Under the pieces are notes generated by a model. It worked only from the letters and a program-made list of their open reading frames with translations, searched no databases and was not told the DNA's origin. 64,000 bases of DNA, taken from Riptortus pedestris. Its lineage: Eukaryota; Arthropoda; Insecta; Hemiptera; Alydidae. Made by a program: the position numbers and the translations under genes. The stretch lies in the NCBI GenBank assembly GCA_019009955.1, contig CM032228.1, positions 257,151,001 through 257,215,000 on the forward strand, given 5' to 3'. Positions 1 to 10,783 of this stretch are shown piece by piece (the first letter of the stretch is position 1; each line of letters begins with the position of its first letter).

Positions 1-344
1 TTCATCTTTCAGCATGTTAGAATATAATTTTACAAGTTTAAAGAAATATTAAAATTTTTAAATTTTAGAAATGTACTAAATAAATAAAATGGACAAAACT
101 AAATATAAATTTTTAGCATATTTACAACATGAGGGGAAATAAGTAAAAATAAAACAAAAAAATAATTAAAAAGAAATATTAATAGAAAAACTAAAAGAAA
201 TAGTTAAACTGGGAGGAGGCAAAACTTATATTCCACGTACAGTACTTGCTATATACAACGTTCATAATCGTAAATAATAGCTTTTATATTTCATCAAATA
301 ATCCAATATTTCTTACATATTTAAAAACATCATGTATAAATTGG
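1..344. other. AT-rich stretch, nothing assigned
   Basis: This stretch is very AT-rich and has no open frame, RNA gene or repeat that I recognise. It lies downstream (minus sense) of the LINE fragment that ends at 345 and may include that element's 3' untranslated region. No polyadenylate tail that would define an end is obvious. Confidence 0.4.
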
Positions 345-659
345 CTACTGTCGGCCAGTAGTTCGTATACATTGGTACGTTTTTACTTGTGTGCAGTCAG
401 TTAGTATGTGTTTGGCAGTCTGCGTTCTGTTGCAGTAGCGGCATATAGGTTCGTCTTCCCTGCTCAGTAGATATGAATGCGTTAGTCTAGTGTGTCCTGT
501 GCGTAGGCGTGTAAGAACTATTTCTTCCCTTCTAGAGTGCCTATTACTTGAAGTCCAGTAGAGCGTGTTCGATTTGATTTCTCCAAGTTTACTGTCAGAG
601 TTATACCATAAATTATTCCAGCCATTAATTACGAATTTTCTATGTATGTGATTAGGACA
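345..659 (-). pseudogene. Non-LTR retrotransposon (Jockey-type) ORF2 C-terminus, fragment
   Basis: The minus strand is open for 105 codons without a usable ATG and ends in TAG. It reads through RREEIVLTRLRTGHTRLTH, then a CxxC...HILTDC zinc-binding tail (CRYC, KHILTDC). That is the conserved block just after the RNase H domain in Jockey-like LINE ORF2 proteins. Upstream, the expected RNase H reading frame is broken near 660. The piece is therefore a 5'-truncated, frameshifted copy. Two other tails of the same type lie at 21652-21941 and 29430-29661. The call rests on motif recognition; the exact clade is not resolved. Confidence 0.8.
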
Positions 660-939
660 GAGTTAGTGGCAGGGGCCTTTCCTGAGATATGCTGCAGCCA
701 GCAACAGGTGGGCAGTGTACGTGACACTGATACGGTGGCTGCTAGCCATCCATGTTGCGATATTGGTATTTAATTATCACAGCAATACCACATTTATCCA
801 ATGTCTGATTGCTGCATTCGGTGCTCACTGGGCCGTAGATCAACTATCCTTGTCTACAACCATCAAGTCTGATTCAGAAGATACATCAAGCAGAAAGGTA
901 CAACACTCAATCTATTGTGGAACACTATCTAGCTTTTGG

Positions 940-1740
940 TAGGTGACACCAACCTGATAAAAACTTGCCTTAGTTACAGGACGACATCAAACAGCCTAGG
1001 ATAAGAGATGGACGAAATCTACGTTAGTTATGCAATGCCGATATTTAGCCTAAGGTATCAGATGACTAAAGTCTACGTTAGTTATAAAATGACAACAAAC
1101 ATCCTAAGGTAACAGATGGCTATATTCTGTTTGAATACCAAAAATTGTTTTCAAGAAGATTCTATTATGCATGCTAATTGGTTGTGCGATGACGTCATCA
1201 GTTATAAAATGACAACATATATCCTACTATACAGATGGATATTTAGCAGTTTTATAAAATGCAACAAACATCCTAAGGTAACAGAAATCGGCCCAGGGAT
1301 AGTGGGGGGGGGTTAGTTATAAATGACAACAAATATCTTCCTATAGGTAACAGATGGTAAAATGTTATAGGAAGTATTAACTATTATTTGATCTACAATC
1401 CCAGTTGTATTCATTTTGTCCCGTAACTTATGTAATTCGTAATTATTTTCAAGGTTTTTGGGGCTCAGGTTAGCCATGCGAGTTAAAGCGTTGACCTTTA
1501 TCTCACATGGTAAACCTAGAGTGGCGAGTTCGATTCTTGCCTGGGCAAAGGGAATTATTAAGTGACGGAATTCATTAAATAACGGCCTAAAATCCCAGCC
1601 TGGCTAGAAAAGGGTGGTAACCTGTAGATAACCCGTCTACGATTAGTTATAAATTGACAACAAACATCCTAATAAATAATAATGACTAAAGTCTTCAGTT
1701 AGAACATGTGATATGAGATCAAAATGTGTTTTACCAGCAG
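940..1740. repeat. Degenerate tandem repeat, unit about 60 bp
   Basis: The phrase GTTATAAAATGACAACAAAC, followed by ATCCTAAGGTAACAGATG and variants, recurs several times between about 1080 and 1340 and again near 1645-1665. More diverged copies begin near 960. The array is interrupted by short unrelated segments and by the SINE at 1460-1640. No coding potential is evident. Confidence 0.55.
1460..1640 (+). mobile_element. tRNA-derived SINE
   Basis: The head resembles a tRNA: an A-box-like segment (TTAGCCATGCGAGTTAAAGC) and a B-box-like GAGTTCGATTC about 50 bp later. The GTTAAAGCG D-loop resembles class II (Leu/Ser-type) tRNAs. A shared body follows (AATTCATTAAAT, then GGCTAGAAAAGGGTGGTAAC and ATAACCCGTC). 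At least six further copies in this window share head and body, which makes it a SINE family and not a tRNA gene. No cloverleaf with a plausible anticodon arm and acceptor stem is preserved. Confidence 0.8.
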
Positions 1741-1778
1741 GTGGGAAATCTGCTTGTCGGAATTTTTTCTATGTTTCA

Positions 1779-1904
1779 TTTTAGCAGATTTCCCTTAAGG
1801 GAAATCAGCTATTGAGGTTGTACTCATGACGCGATTTTCGAAATTTTTCTTCAAATGTCCATCGATCCCACCCAGGACATGACGGAAATGAGGTCCTTTC
1901 AAAA

Positions 1905-1950
<46 letters not shown>

Positions 1951-2737
1951 ATCTATCTATCTATATATTTGTTTGTAACCACTCTAGCGGTCACAATTTT
2001 TATCTTATCGTTACAAAATTTGATATATAATTGTTTTATACAAAAAGAAAGATCAAGTTCGTTAACGGTTAAAATCGGTCCCGGGGGAGGGGGGGTTTAG
2101 AGGGGAGGATTTTCGAAAAACTCCGTTACCATAGGTCAGATCGAAAAATCGTATAGAATCAATCTTATTGCAAATTTGAATAAGTTTATTCAATATCTTG
2201 AATATTAACCGAGACATTTGCATTTTTTAGTTTTCAGCCATCAGCAAACCGGCACTTCTACTCATGTTACATAAACAATACTCTGCTACATAATAAATTA
2301 CATTATTCGAAGTTTAAATACCAAAAATTGTTTTGAAGAGACCTTTATTATACGAGATACATGCAAATATGTTCTGGTGATCCCCCCTCCCGTCTTAAGG
2401 TTTTGGACTACTAAAATTTGATTGATTGAGATAACAATTATTCTGACTCATTATTAAGGTCTCTAGTACAGTCCTAGATATAGTAAATAGTTCTCAATAA
2501 AATTAATATGTTATATTCTGATATATTTCAGTAATTGTTTTTCTTTCCGGTGTGAAGCTGGCAGACCCGTTTGTTTACTTTTTTAACCTAACGCTCCCTG
2601 TCGGCAGTTTATTGAAATTGGATGAAACATTTCTTATTTCCGTGTTATGTTCATGATGGTGTTGTCGAAATGTAAACTAAATAGAGCTTCACGTGGGAAA
2701 TCTGCTTAGTTTACGCAGCCCCTGCGTGACGGACTTT
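1779..2737 (+). mobile_element. HINE-like (Helentron-associated) element, full length
   Basis: The copy starts with TTTAGCAGATTTCCCTTAAG and the conserved GAAATCAGCTATTGAGG block. A (TA)n tract with ATCT repeats follows at about 1906-1965. The internal AAAGAAAGATCAAGTTCGTT / G-run module comes next. It ends with GGGAAATCTGCTTAGTTTAC, the hairpin ACGCAGCCCCTGCGT and GACGGACTTTTT. GCAGATTTCCC at one end and GGGAAATCTGC at the other are inverted, with the second lying inside the terminal hairpin. That asymmetric pair plus an internal microsatellite is the architecture of non-autonomous Helentrons (HINE/DINE-1). No protein is encoded. Another family end without its hairpin precedes it at 1741-1769, suggesting tandem insertion. 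Confidence 0.65.
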
Positions 2738-3583
2738 TTGATTTAAGACCTCCTTTATAACCCCCACTCATACCCGTCCCTAGAGATGTTAGTATGACTT
2801 ATAAGAAAGGCGTTAGTGCTAATATACATACCGAGTGTTTTATTTAGTTAGGTTGAGTCTTTTGTGCCAAATAAAATTGTTGACTCCCACTATAATTTTT
2901 AAAGTATAACGCCTTTACACCGGTATACGACGATAGTATATATAACAAACGTTTCTCTAAACAACTTTTGTTATGTGCATATTTGCCGAAACCCCAATAG
3001 GTAACGAAATATCACTATCTTAATTTCAGGCCTACCTTATAACCCCCACTCCTGCCAGTCCCTAGAAATGTTACTATAGCTTATTATAAGGAAGGCGTTA
3101 GTGCTAATTCACATACCGAGTTTGGTTGAGTTTTTTGTGCCAAATAAAATTGTTGACATCCGCAGTAGTTTTTAACGTATAACTCATTTATACTTAGGTA
3201 TACGACAAAAGTGTATATAACAAAAGTTACTCTAAATAATAAAATAAATAACTTTTGTTATGTGCATGATTGCCGAAAATGCAATAGGAAACGAAATATC
3301 GCTATTTTTAATTGCAGGCCTCCCTTATAACCCCCAATCCTGTTCCTCTCAGAATATTAACATAAACTAAAGTCTAAGTTGGGTTAGTAGTAATATATAT
3401 ATATATATACCAAGTTTCATAAAATTCGGTTCTGCCGTTTATGCGTGAAAAGGTAACAAACAAACAAACAGATACGAAAGAAACAAAATGCAGTTATGGT
3501 GTCTATGACATGAAAAGTTATCATGAAATTCCGTGAAAATAATCAATGTACAGACAGAGGTTACAATTTTATATATATATAGA
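2738..3583 (-). mobile_element. Helitron, truncated copy
   Basis: This is an internal and 5' portion of the Helitron family whose full copy lies at 10784-12325. It contains duplicated AACCCCCACTCCTG modules, the TTCAGCCGTTTATGCGTGAA-like phrase, a run of AAACAAAC, and the family's 5' end near GGTTACAATTTTATATA. The 3' hairpin and CTAG terminus are missing. The sequence begins directly at the HINE-like terminus at 2737, and the same junction recurs at 50896. Confidence 0.6.
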
Positions 3584-3595
3584 GATGTAATGTTC

Positions 3596-3845
3596 TATGA
3601 ATGTTGTTATGTACATTGTTTCACTATCTTGATTATTAACTGAGATATTTACATTTTTTAGTTTAGCCCCACTCCTAGTCATCTCATATTAACAATATTC
3701 TATTTTGTTATGAAACTCATTATTTGAAGCTTAAATACAAAATATTGTTCTTATGGAACTTTTAATATTTCAGATAAATGTAAAAACGTGATGCACGTGG
3801 GGAATCCGCTTAGTTAACGCAGCCCCTGCGTGGCGGACTTTTGTT
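3596..3845 (+). mobile_element. HINE-like element, 3' fragment
   Basis: It has the internal ATTAACTGAGATATTTACAT phrase and ends with the ACGCAGCCCCTGCGT hairpin and GGCGGACTTTT. The start is buried in a TA-rich junction with the preceding Helitron fragment. Confidence 0.55.
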
Positions 3846-4189
3846 CTAGTAAGAGGTAGCTGGAGGTCTGGGATGGCTGATAAGGCAGCCTGTGATAAGA
3901 GCTAGCGTACAGAGGAATGTTCAGGCCCACCCATCCGATAAAGGCTTAATTATAATTTTCTCAGCTGGTGAAAAGCTACTTTTCTTCTAAGTGGCCTTTC
4001 TCCCAGCTTTAAACTGTCCACATCCTCAAAGTGAAAAGATTTCTTCTATGGACGAAATTCAATTATGATATGAATACCTTCTTAGCCTCCGATCTCGTAA
4101 CTACTCCTAACGTGATAACCGGGGTACACATTATAGTAATACCTAATTAAATATATTAGGTAAACAATATAGTGCCTTATTAGAAATAT
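3846..4189. other. Unassigned intergenic sequence
   Basis: I see no convincing frame, motif or repeat family here. A stretch near 3850-4040 is less AT-rich than its surroundings and may be an old, unrecognised element. Confidence 0.3.
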
Positions 4190-4636
4190 TAGATTAACGA
4201 AAATGGATTATACGAACTATTTGGAAAACAATAATACATGTCATCATATTACGTTAATAGAAATATTGGATAAACAATAATACATTATACGAACTACTTG
4301 GAAAAAGAATAGTACATTATATGGACTATTTGGAAAACAATAGTTCATTATACGAACTATTTGGAAAACAATAATACATATTATCATATGACGTTATTAG
4401 AAATATTGGATAAACAATAATACATTATACAAACTACTTGGGAAAACAATAGTTCATTATACGAACTATTTGGAAAACAATAATACATATTATCATATGG
4501 CGTTATTAGAAATATTAGATTAACGAAAATGGATTATAAAATATTGGATAAACAATAATACATTATACGAACTACTTGGAAAACCATAGTAAATTATAAG
4601 AACTATTTGGAAAACAATAGTTCATTACACGAACTA
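4190..4636. repeat. Degenerate tandem repeat (left part), host of the mariner insertion
   Basis: Variants of GAACTATTTGGAAAACAATA, with ATTAGAAATATTGGATAAAC between them, recur many times. The same array resumes at 5922 and continues to about 6360, so the mariner split one array. Units vary in length and are not coding. Confidence 0.7.
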
Positions 4637-5921
4637 CGTAGTAAGGTCCAAAAGTTTCCGGCCTGGGATAGAAGGAAAGGTGAAAGAAAAAAAACTGGTT
4701 TTACTGTTTTTCAATATATTCTCCTCTAAGTTCAATACACTTATTACAACGCTTTGGCAACATTTCTATACCATGAAAAAAATAATTTTCTTCTTTGTTA
4801 AAAAAATGTTCTTCCACTGCTGCTTGGAGCTCTTCGTCGGTGTTAAATCGCCTTCCACGAAGGTCAGATTTTAATTTTGAGAAAAGGTAGAAATCACTAG
4901 GGGCCAAGTCTGGGCTGTAAGGTGGGTGAGAGATTTCTTGGAATCCACAGTCCTTCACAGCGGCCTTGTAAATCAATGCTGTGTGGACAGGGGAATTGTC
5001 GTGAAGGAGGCGGATGCCTCTGCTTAACTTCCCTCGCCTCTTCTCTTTAATGGCGTCTCGTAACCGGTGAAGTAGGGCTGCATAATACTCACCATTCATT
5101 GTGGTATTCCTTTCTTTAAAATCTATCAATAGTATTCCTTTACAGTCCCAAAAAATTGTGGCCATTATCTTTTTTGTTGACTGCGTGACTTTCGCCTTTA
5201 AAGGAGGCGCTTCTCCTGGTCTTCTCCATTCCATGGACTCTCTTTTGCTGAGTGGGTCATAATATAGAACCATTGTCTCATCCCCAGTTACAATTGAGTC
5301 CAAAACATTCTTTGGGTCGGCATTATACTCGCGTAAAAATTTATTGCAACAGTGAACTCGTTCTTGCTTTTGATGAGCTGAAAGAATTTTTGGAATCCAT
5401 CTTGCACTAACCTTGTTCATATGCAAATGTTCTTTGATGATCCTCAAAACACTTGTTTTTGAAATCCCCAACCTCGCTGCTATTTCCTTGGTTTTCAGTC
5501 GTCGGTCAGACAGCAATTCAGATTCCAGAAGTTGGATTGTTTCAGAAGTGACAGCTTCCAGTGGGCGACCGAGACGTGGGTCATCTTCTAGACTTTCTCT
5601 CCCTAACTTAAATAATTTTGCCCATTCTTTCACTGTGGAATACGAGGGGGAGGACTGCCTGTATACACAATCCAAGCGCTCTTTAATTTGCGCAGGAGTA
5701 AGACCCTCTTTACAAAAGAATTTAATTACCGCACGGTACTCGAGTTTAAACATTGTAAAAATGGGGAGTTTCCTTTAAGGCTGGACACTGACTGACAAGA
5801 CTGAGGAAGTGCGGGCGATGGGTATGGAGTGAGCAGGCATGGACCTGCATAGGCGTGCAGCTCCCGGCACGTTTGAAGGACGGCAAGCAGGACAGGCCGG
5901 AAACTTATGGACCTTACTACG
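4637..5921 (-). mobile_element. Mariner element, apparently intact (1285 bp)
   Basis: The element is bounded by 29-bp terminal inverted repeats (4637-4665 and 5893-5921) that match at 28 of 29 positions and begin CGTAGTAAGGTCC. It is flanked by the TA target duplication at 4635-4636 and 5922-5923. Removing it restores the host repeat phrase GAACTATTTGGAAAAC. Length and structure are normal for the mariner/Tc1 superfamily. One uninterrupted transposase frame fills most of it. The near-identical ends, clean target site and full ORF indicate a recent insertion that may still be mobile. Confidence 0.95.
4701..5753 (-). CDS. Mariner transposase, DD34D type, full length
   Basis: This 350-residue protein is the cut-and-paste transposase that binds the element's inverted repeats and moves it by double-strand cleavage at TA sites in the nucleus. 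Residues about 1-115 form paired helix-turn-helix DNA-binding domains (RLGISKTSVLRIIKEHL is the second recognition region). RWIPKIL corresponds to the linker motif WVPHEL. The three catalytic aspartates are in TGDET, HDNSPVH and the final D of YSPDLAPSDFYLF, with 34 residues between the second and third. No stop or frameshift interrupts the frame. The ATG lies about 140 bp inside the upstream inverted repeat, as in other mariners. I cannot assign a mariner subfamily with confidence. Confidence 0.95.
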   Translation of the reverse strand: MFKLEYRAVIKFFCKEGLTPAQIKERLDCVYRQSSPSYSTVKEWAKLFKLGRESLEDDPRLGRPLEAVTSETIQLLESELLSDRRLKTKEIAARLGISKTSVLRIIKEHLHMNKVSARWIPKILSAHQKQERVHCCNKFLREYNADPKNVLDSIVTGDETMVLYYDPLSKRESMEWRRPGEAPPLKAKVTQSTKKIMATIFWDCKGILLIDFKERNTTMNGEYYAALLHRLRDAIKEKRRGKLSRGIRLLHDNSPVHTALIYKAAVKDCGFQEISHPPYSPDLAPSDFYLFSKLKSDLRGRRFNTDEELQAAVEEHFFNKEENYFFHGIEMLPKRCNKCIELRGEYIEKQ

Positions 5922-6360
5922 TATTTGGAAAACAATAATACATATTATCATATGACGTTATTAAATATATTAGACAAACAATAATGCATTATACGATCTA
6001 TTTGGAAAACAATAGTACATTACACGAACTATTTGGAAAACGAATAATATATATCTTTGTTATTAGAAATATGAGAAAAACAATCATACATTATTGGAAC
6101 TATTATGAAACAATAATACATAAAATCATAATACATTATGAAAAATATTAGATAGGCAATAATACATTATTTATTGTACACTGTTAGGAAAACAATAATA
6201 TACATCTCATGATACGTTATTAGAAATATTAGACCAACAATAAGACATCACTTAAACTATAAGGAAAAATAAGTAGTAAATTTAAATTAGTTATTAGAAA
6301 TATAAGATAATCGATAAAATATTATTTGAACTATTAGGAACACAACAATACAAATAACTT
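5922..6360. repeat. Degenerate tandem repeat (right part)
   Basis: This continues the array of 4190-4636 beyond the mariner, with the same GGAAAACAATAATACAT and ATTAGAAATAT phrases becoming progressively more diverged towards 6360. Confidence 0.65.
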
Positions 6361-6594
6361 GGCCACCACATGACTTCCTGGAACCAATATTAAATAAAAT
6401 AAACAAAGTCATTGGTTGCTTATCACATAAAAATATGTCACTTGAATGTGAATGCGATATCACGTTACTAAAGGTTTCATGGAAAATAATATATAGGTCG
6501 TTTTATAATTAGCCAAAAACATGTCCTACATGTCTATAGCTACGGAAAAACTGCAGTTTATTATTTTCGCTACACCATTATTTTAACAGAAAGG

Positions 6595-7135
<541 letters not shown>

Positions 7136-7587
7136 AATTCCCCGCCAATACTGTTCATGGAATCCTCAGTATCACTGGAGTACTGTAGGTCGGTATACAC
7201 AAGGCCCCCTTATTTGCTGGGCTGGGCAAGTGCTGTCCACTAACTAAGCTTATTATTATTTTATTAATCCTGGCAAATGTGATGTCATTTGCATATTCCA
7301 TATTTTTCCCTCAACACATGACAACACGCGTGAACAAGACTTTAAATTTTAGCAGGAAACCAAGATGAAGCAGGATGTTGTTATGAAACATTTATCCTAC
7401 AATGTTATCGATAATATTCGTTTCATAGATTAAATCGGTATATTACATTTAGGATATATTTTCCAGTCCTAAAAAATTACGAGTTACAAAATTTTGGCTT
7501 CCTCAATTTGCCTCCAATTTGAGGTATCGAAATTTTTTTTTATAAGTTACCAAAGAGTGGAATTAACGCCTAAAATTCTAAATATCT

Positions 7588-7775
7588 TGGGGCTGGGTTG
7601 GCCGCGTGAGTTATGGCGTCATCTTAATCCAAATAGGTAAACCTAGAGTCATAAGTTCGATTCTCGCCAGGGCAATAGAAATTCATTTATTGACGAATTC
7701 ATTAAGTCAATTCCTTTGTTCCACCCTGGTAACCTATAGATAACTCCGTCCCGATTGTTGGGCGTTGATAAATTA
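7588..7775 (+). mobile_element. tRNA-derived SINE, diverged copy
   Basis: It has the same head (TTGGCCGCGTGAGTTATGGC, then AAGTTCGATTCTCGCC) and body (GACGAATTCATTAAG, GGTAACCTATAGATAAC) as the copy at 1460, with a short deletion in the body. Confidence 0.75.
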
Positions 7776-8345
7776 ATTTATTTTACTTATGTATTCATGA
7801 TTGTTTAGATGCCACACTAACTACTTAAATTCCATTTTCTGTGGGGGAGGGGGCTACTGAATGCTGGAAACAAGAAAGCCTGAATAATTAGCTTAATACT
7901 TGATTTATCAAAAATAGTTTAACAAAATTGGTTTTATAACATTTTACGATCCCGTTCATAATAAATATTTTGTATTTCCGAATTGTTCCGCTCTATACCC
8001 AACCTAGTCCATGTCTGATTTTTGCCAATAACAAACATGACTTCTAGTATGGACTGACACAGTTAAATGCTGAGTATGGTATAGATAAAATAAAAAAATT
8101 CAAAAAAAGAACGTGAAATCATAATTGATGAAGTCGCCACACAATGAATTGTCATGAATCTCGCATAATAAAGGTCTCTTGGAAAGAATATTTAGTATTT
8201 AAACTTAAAAGAAAGAGCTTCATGGTTTAGCGGCCTATTGTTAATATGACATGAGTAGGAGGGGGTGTTAACTTAAGGATGAAAACTAAAAAATTCAAAT
8301 ATCTCAGTTAATATTCACGATAGAGAAAATGTGTATATAACAAGA
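7776..8345 (-). mobile_element. HINE-like internal fragments
   Basis: The stretch contains minus-sense internal pieces of the HINE-like family: the CATGAGTAGGAGGGGGTGTT phrase near 8250 and AATATCTCAGTTAATATTCA near 8300. The 7776-8220 part is mostly AT-rich and unassigned. No termini are seen. Confidence 0.4.
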
Positions 8346-8360
8346 TTTATAGGTATAGTT

Positions 8361-9110
8361 ATTTTCATCACTAGTACGCAAAGTGTATCTTTTCTGTACG
8401 AGGTCGAGCTTCACGTACGAGGCGAAGCCGAATAAGACCGAGTACAGAAAAGATAAAAAAAATCAGAAGATAAAGATATGAATTCTAAAATATGAAACAT
8501 ATGTTTATTAAACTGCGAAGGTTATTCAACAGATAAATAGAATAGACAATAGACCTATAATTTAAAATTAATATTTATTGTGCAATTTTTATTGTTACTT
8601 ATATTAATACCTTTTTGCGGTATTGATTGCTTAATTATTGACAAATTTTTGTCTACATCTTTTTCAACTCTAAAAAGGTCATCTACTGTGAAATAATCAT
8701 CATTTTCAATTATGTTATTATTATTGTTTATTATTGATAGATTATATGAATGGCCAGGATTATTATTTTTAGAAGAATGGAAAAGTCTATGGGATACTTC
8801 TAGTTTTGTTTGATGAGACTCCTCTGGGTAACCCTCAGCTACAGCTGATCATTTCCATCCACCATGACCGCATTTCTTCGGAATTAATTCACTAACAGCT
8901 ATGTTTGCTTCATTTAAAATATCTTCCGGAATATTTGAACACGCACTATTATTAAACATTGTTTTGATTTAATAAATACAGGTTAAGTAAGTATGCAATA
9001 TACAATGAATGACAGTATAATGAGGAATATTCCAATAACAGCTGTTACTTTTCTGTACTAGTAAAGAAAAGTATCACTTTGCGTACTCAAACGATACACT
9101 GAAAACACAT
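8361..9110 (-). mobile_element. Non-autonomous tyrosine-recombinase (Crypton-like) element, copy 1
   Basis: The ends are related in inverse orientation: TACGCAAAGTG-TATCTTTTC at 8375-8394 and the complement of TACGCAAAGTGATACTTTTC at 9066-9085. A second arm, GACCGAGTACAGAAAAGAT at 8436-8454, pairs with 8387-8405 around the motif GAGGCGAAGCC. Inside lies an internally deleted tyrosine-recombinase reading frame (8555-8959, minus). A related copy follows directly at 9131-9680. The exact boundaries and any target duplication are not clear. Confidence 0.5.
8555..8959 (-). pseudogene. Internally deleted tyrosine recombinase (Crypton-like)
   Basis: The ATG at 8959 opens a 135-codon frame with one in-frame TGA at 8849-8851. 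The first 29 residues (NIPEDILNEANIAVSELIPK) match the N-terminal opening of insect tyrosine-recombinase proteins, which normally continue with a core-binding domain. The frame then jumps to HGGWK-stop-SAVAEGYPEES. This is the C-terminal active-site block with the conserved HGGW and the nucleophile tyrosine of AEGY. A low-complexity tail ending in NCTININ follows. The catalytic arginines and about 250 intervening residues are missing, so it cannot be active. The stop sits where relatives usually have serine. The identification rests on these two motif blocks and should be confirmed by a profile search. Confidence 0.6.
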
Positions 9111-9130
9111 GTTATTTTAACAGTATAATG

Positions 9131-9680
9131 AAATAGTTATTTTCATCACTAGTACCAAAAGTGGGTCTTTTCGGTGCGAGGTCTAGTTTTACGAACGAGG
9201 CGAAGCCGAGCTTGGAAATTGGACCGAGTACCGAAAGGACACTTTTGGTACGTGTTATGAACAATACTTTTCATTATACTGCTCATACTTGAGTGCATTA
9301 AAACCCTTTTATATTTCATTAATAACTTAAAGATACAATATAAGAAATTAAATTGACACATTATTTTATTTGGAAAAAACATCTGTTTATTAACCCATAA
9401 TAGAAGAAATATTACAGATTTACATTAATATTTATAGTACAATTTTGATTATTATTTATGTTTAAAAATTTGTTTGGCATTGCCTTTTTGAAGACAGTTA
9501 ACTTTCGATTAAAACATCTTATTTTCCATGTTCTGGCTCATCCTCAAACACATGTTTATTAGTAACAGGTGAGGTTAGCGCACCGAAAAGATTTTTCAGT
9601 ACTAATCCCGAAAAGAGCTATTTTACGGACTCAAACCTAGTATTGAAAACACATGTTTTTTGACGCAGTATAATGAAAAT
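9131..9680 (-). mobile_element. Non-autonomous tyrosine-recombinase (Crypton-like) element, copy 2
   Basis: It starts with the same TAGTTATTTTCATCACTAGT lead as copy 1. It has a strong foldback: GTACCAAAAGTG...GAGGTC (9152-9183) pairs with GACCGAGTACCGAAAGGACA...GGTAC (9222-9251) around GAGGCGAAGCCGAG. Minus-strand bases 9412 to about 9500 encode a tail ending NNQNCTININVNL, homologous to the end of the frame in copy 1. The rest of the recombinase has been lost. Confidence 0.5.
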
Positions 9681-9689
9681 TTAATTTTC

Positions 9690-10265
9690 GATAAGATTAG
9701 TTTAAAATATTTTGACCCAACTTTAACGATTAAAAACAAATTTTGAATATCGCGTCATGAATATATCCTCAACAACTGATTTCCCTTAAGGAAAATCTCC
9801 TACAAATTTTTTAAATAATTTTTTGATGTTTTTTTTTTTTGTTGACCTTCCGCCGTCGAGTGGTTAAGTGAGTTTATATAATAAATGCAATTTTCTCCTT
9901 AAAGTTATACTCGCTGTTATGTGAGTGCTGCCACGTAAATATCACTTTGCGAAACAATGCTGAAAGTTTTCCCCGCGATGCACGCAACGGTTACAAAGTC
10001 CGTAATAATGCCAGGAAGAATTTTGAGGAGTGACAGAGAGATAAAGTCATTTGTAGATGGACTAGATGAGGCGGCGAGGAACAGGTGTCCTTTGATGAGG
10101 AGAATTATGACAGAAAGCTGGGAGATGCGGTATCTTTTGAGGAAATCATTATCCAGCCTTGCTAGATAGCTGTCTAGCATGAACCTGCTGCGTGTGATGA
10201 GGCAACTGGTTCCTAGCAAGCTCACGGATATGATACACACTCATCTATGAACTGCCAATCGAAGA
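9690..10265. other. Mixed region with a membrane-like open frame
   Basis: Bases 9770-9805 are a HINE-like end fragment (GATTTCCCTTAAGGAAAATC). Bases 9917-10240 carry a minus-strand frame of about 107 codons with GTG as its first codon. It has alternating charged loops and three hydrophobic stretches (for example LSVIILLIKGHLFLAAS). The composition resembles part of a multi-pass receptor, but I recognise no family signature, and the complementary strand is also open for 70 codons. It could be a decayed exon or chance. Confidence 0.25.
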
Positions 10266-10267
10266 AG

Positions 10268-10470
10268 AAAGTCCGTCACGCAGGGGCTGCGTAAACTAAG
10301 CAGATTCCCCACGTGATGTTAGAGCACATTTGTGATTTCATCTAAACCATATATTCTCTATTTATATGTGTAGAAACCGATGAGTTGTAGTGTCCTTGAG
10401 GGGGGGGGGATTGAAGGCTAAAAAGGCCGCCACGCAGGGGTTGCCTAAACTAAGCAGATTTCCCACATGA
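10268..10470 (-). mobile_element. Two HINE-like termini in the same orientation
   Basis: The terminal hairpin sequence occurs twice: GTCCGTCACGCAGGGGCTGC at about 10271 and a diverged GCCGCCACGCAGGGGTTGCC at about 10427. Each is followed by TAAACTAAGCAGATT. The second begins a longer element that runs to about 10780. Confidence 0.6.
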
Positions 10471-10780
10471 AGTTTTACAATAGCGAAATTACACGAGAGT
10501 CGATCATTTAAGAAACGGCCGAACTAGCTTTTGGCGGGAAAGTCACTCGTGCGTTAGCCGCCCAGAGTTAATAAAAATGCAAATATCTTGGTTACAATTC
10601 AAGATAAAGAATAAATGTATATAACAATATTTATAGTAAATTTAATTTGCAATACGATTGATTCTGTACAATTTTTCGACCCGACGTATAATAACGGAGA
10701 TATTTCGAATTTTCAAAAATCCTCTCCTCTAAACGCCCCCTCCCACTGGTTCGATTTCAGCCCTTAGCAAACTTATATAT
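10427..10780 (-). mobile_element. HINE-like element, 3' half
   Basis: After the hairpin end come the conserved GAAGTTTTACAATAG and GGCCGAACTAGCTTTTGGCG phrases. These are followed by AATGCAAATATCTTGGTTAC, AATACGATTGATTCTGTACA and the C-rich block before TTCAGCCCTTAGCAAAC. It stops in the TA-rich site where the Helitron at 10784 begins. Confidence 0.6.
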
Positions 10781-10783
10781 ATA

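Noticed and set aside
1460..1550. tRNA gene
   Set aside because: It has A- and B-box-like segments but no complete cloverleaf, and at least six dispersed copies share a non-tRNA body, so it is a SINE head.
2700..2740. Rho-independent-type terminator (GC hairpin followed by T run)
   Set aside because: The hairpin plus TTTTT is the conserved terminus of a dispersed element in a eukaryotic genome, present in both orientations.
5413..5778. Plus-strand 121-codon open frame
   Set aside because: It is antisense to the mariner transposase, whose catalytic motifs and ends are unambiguous.
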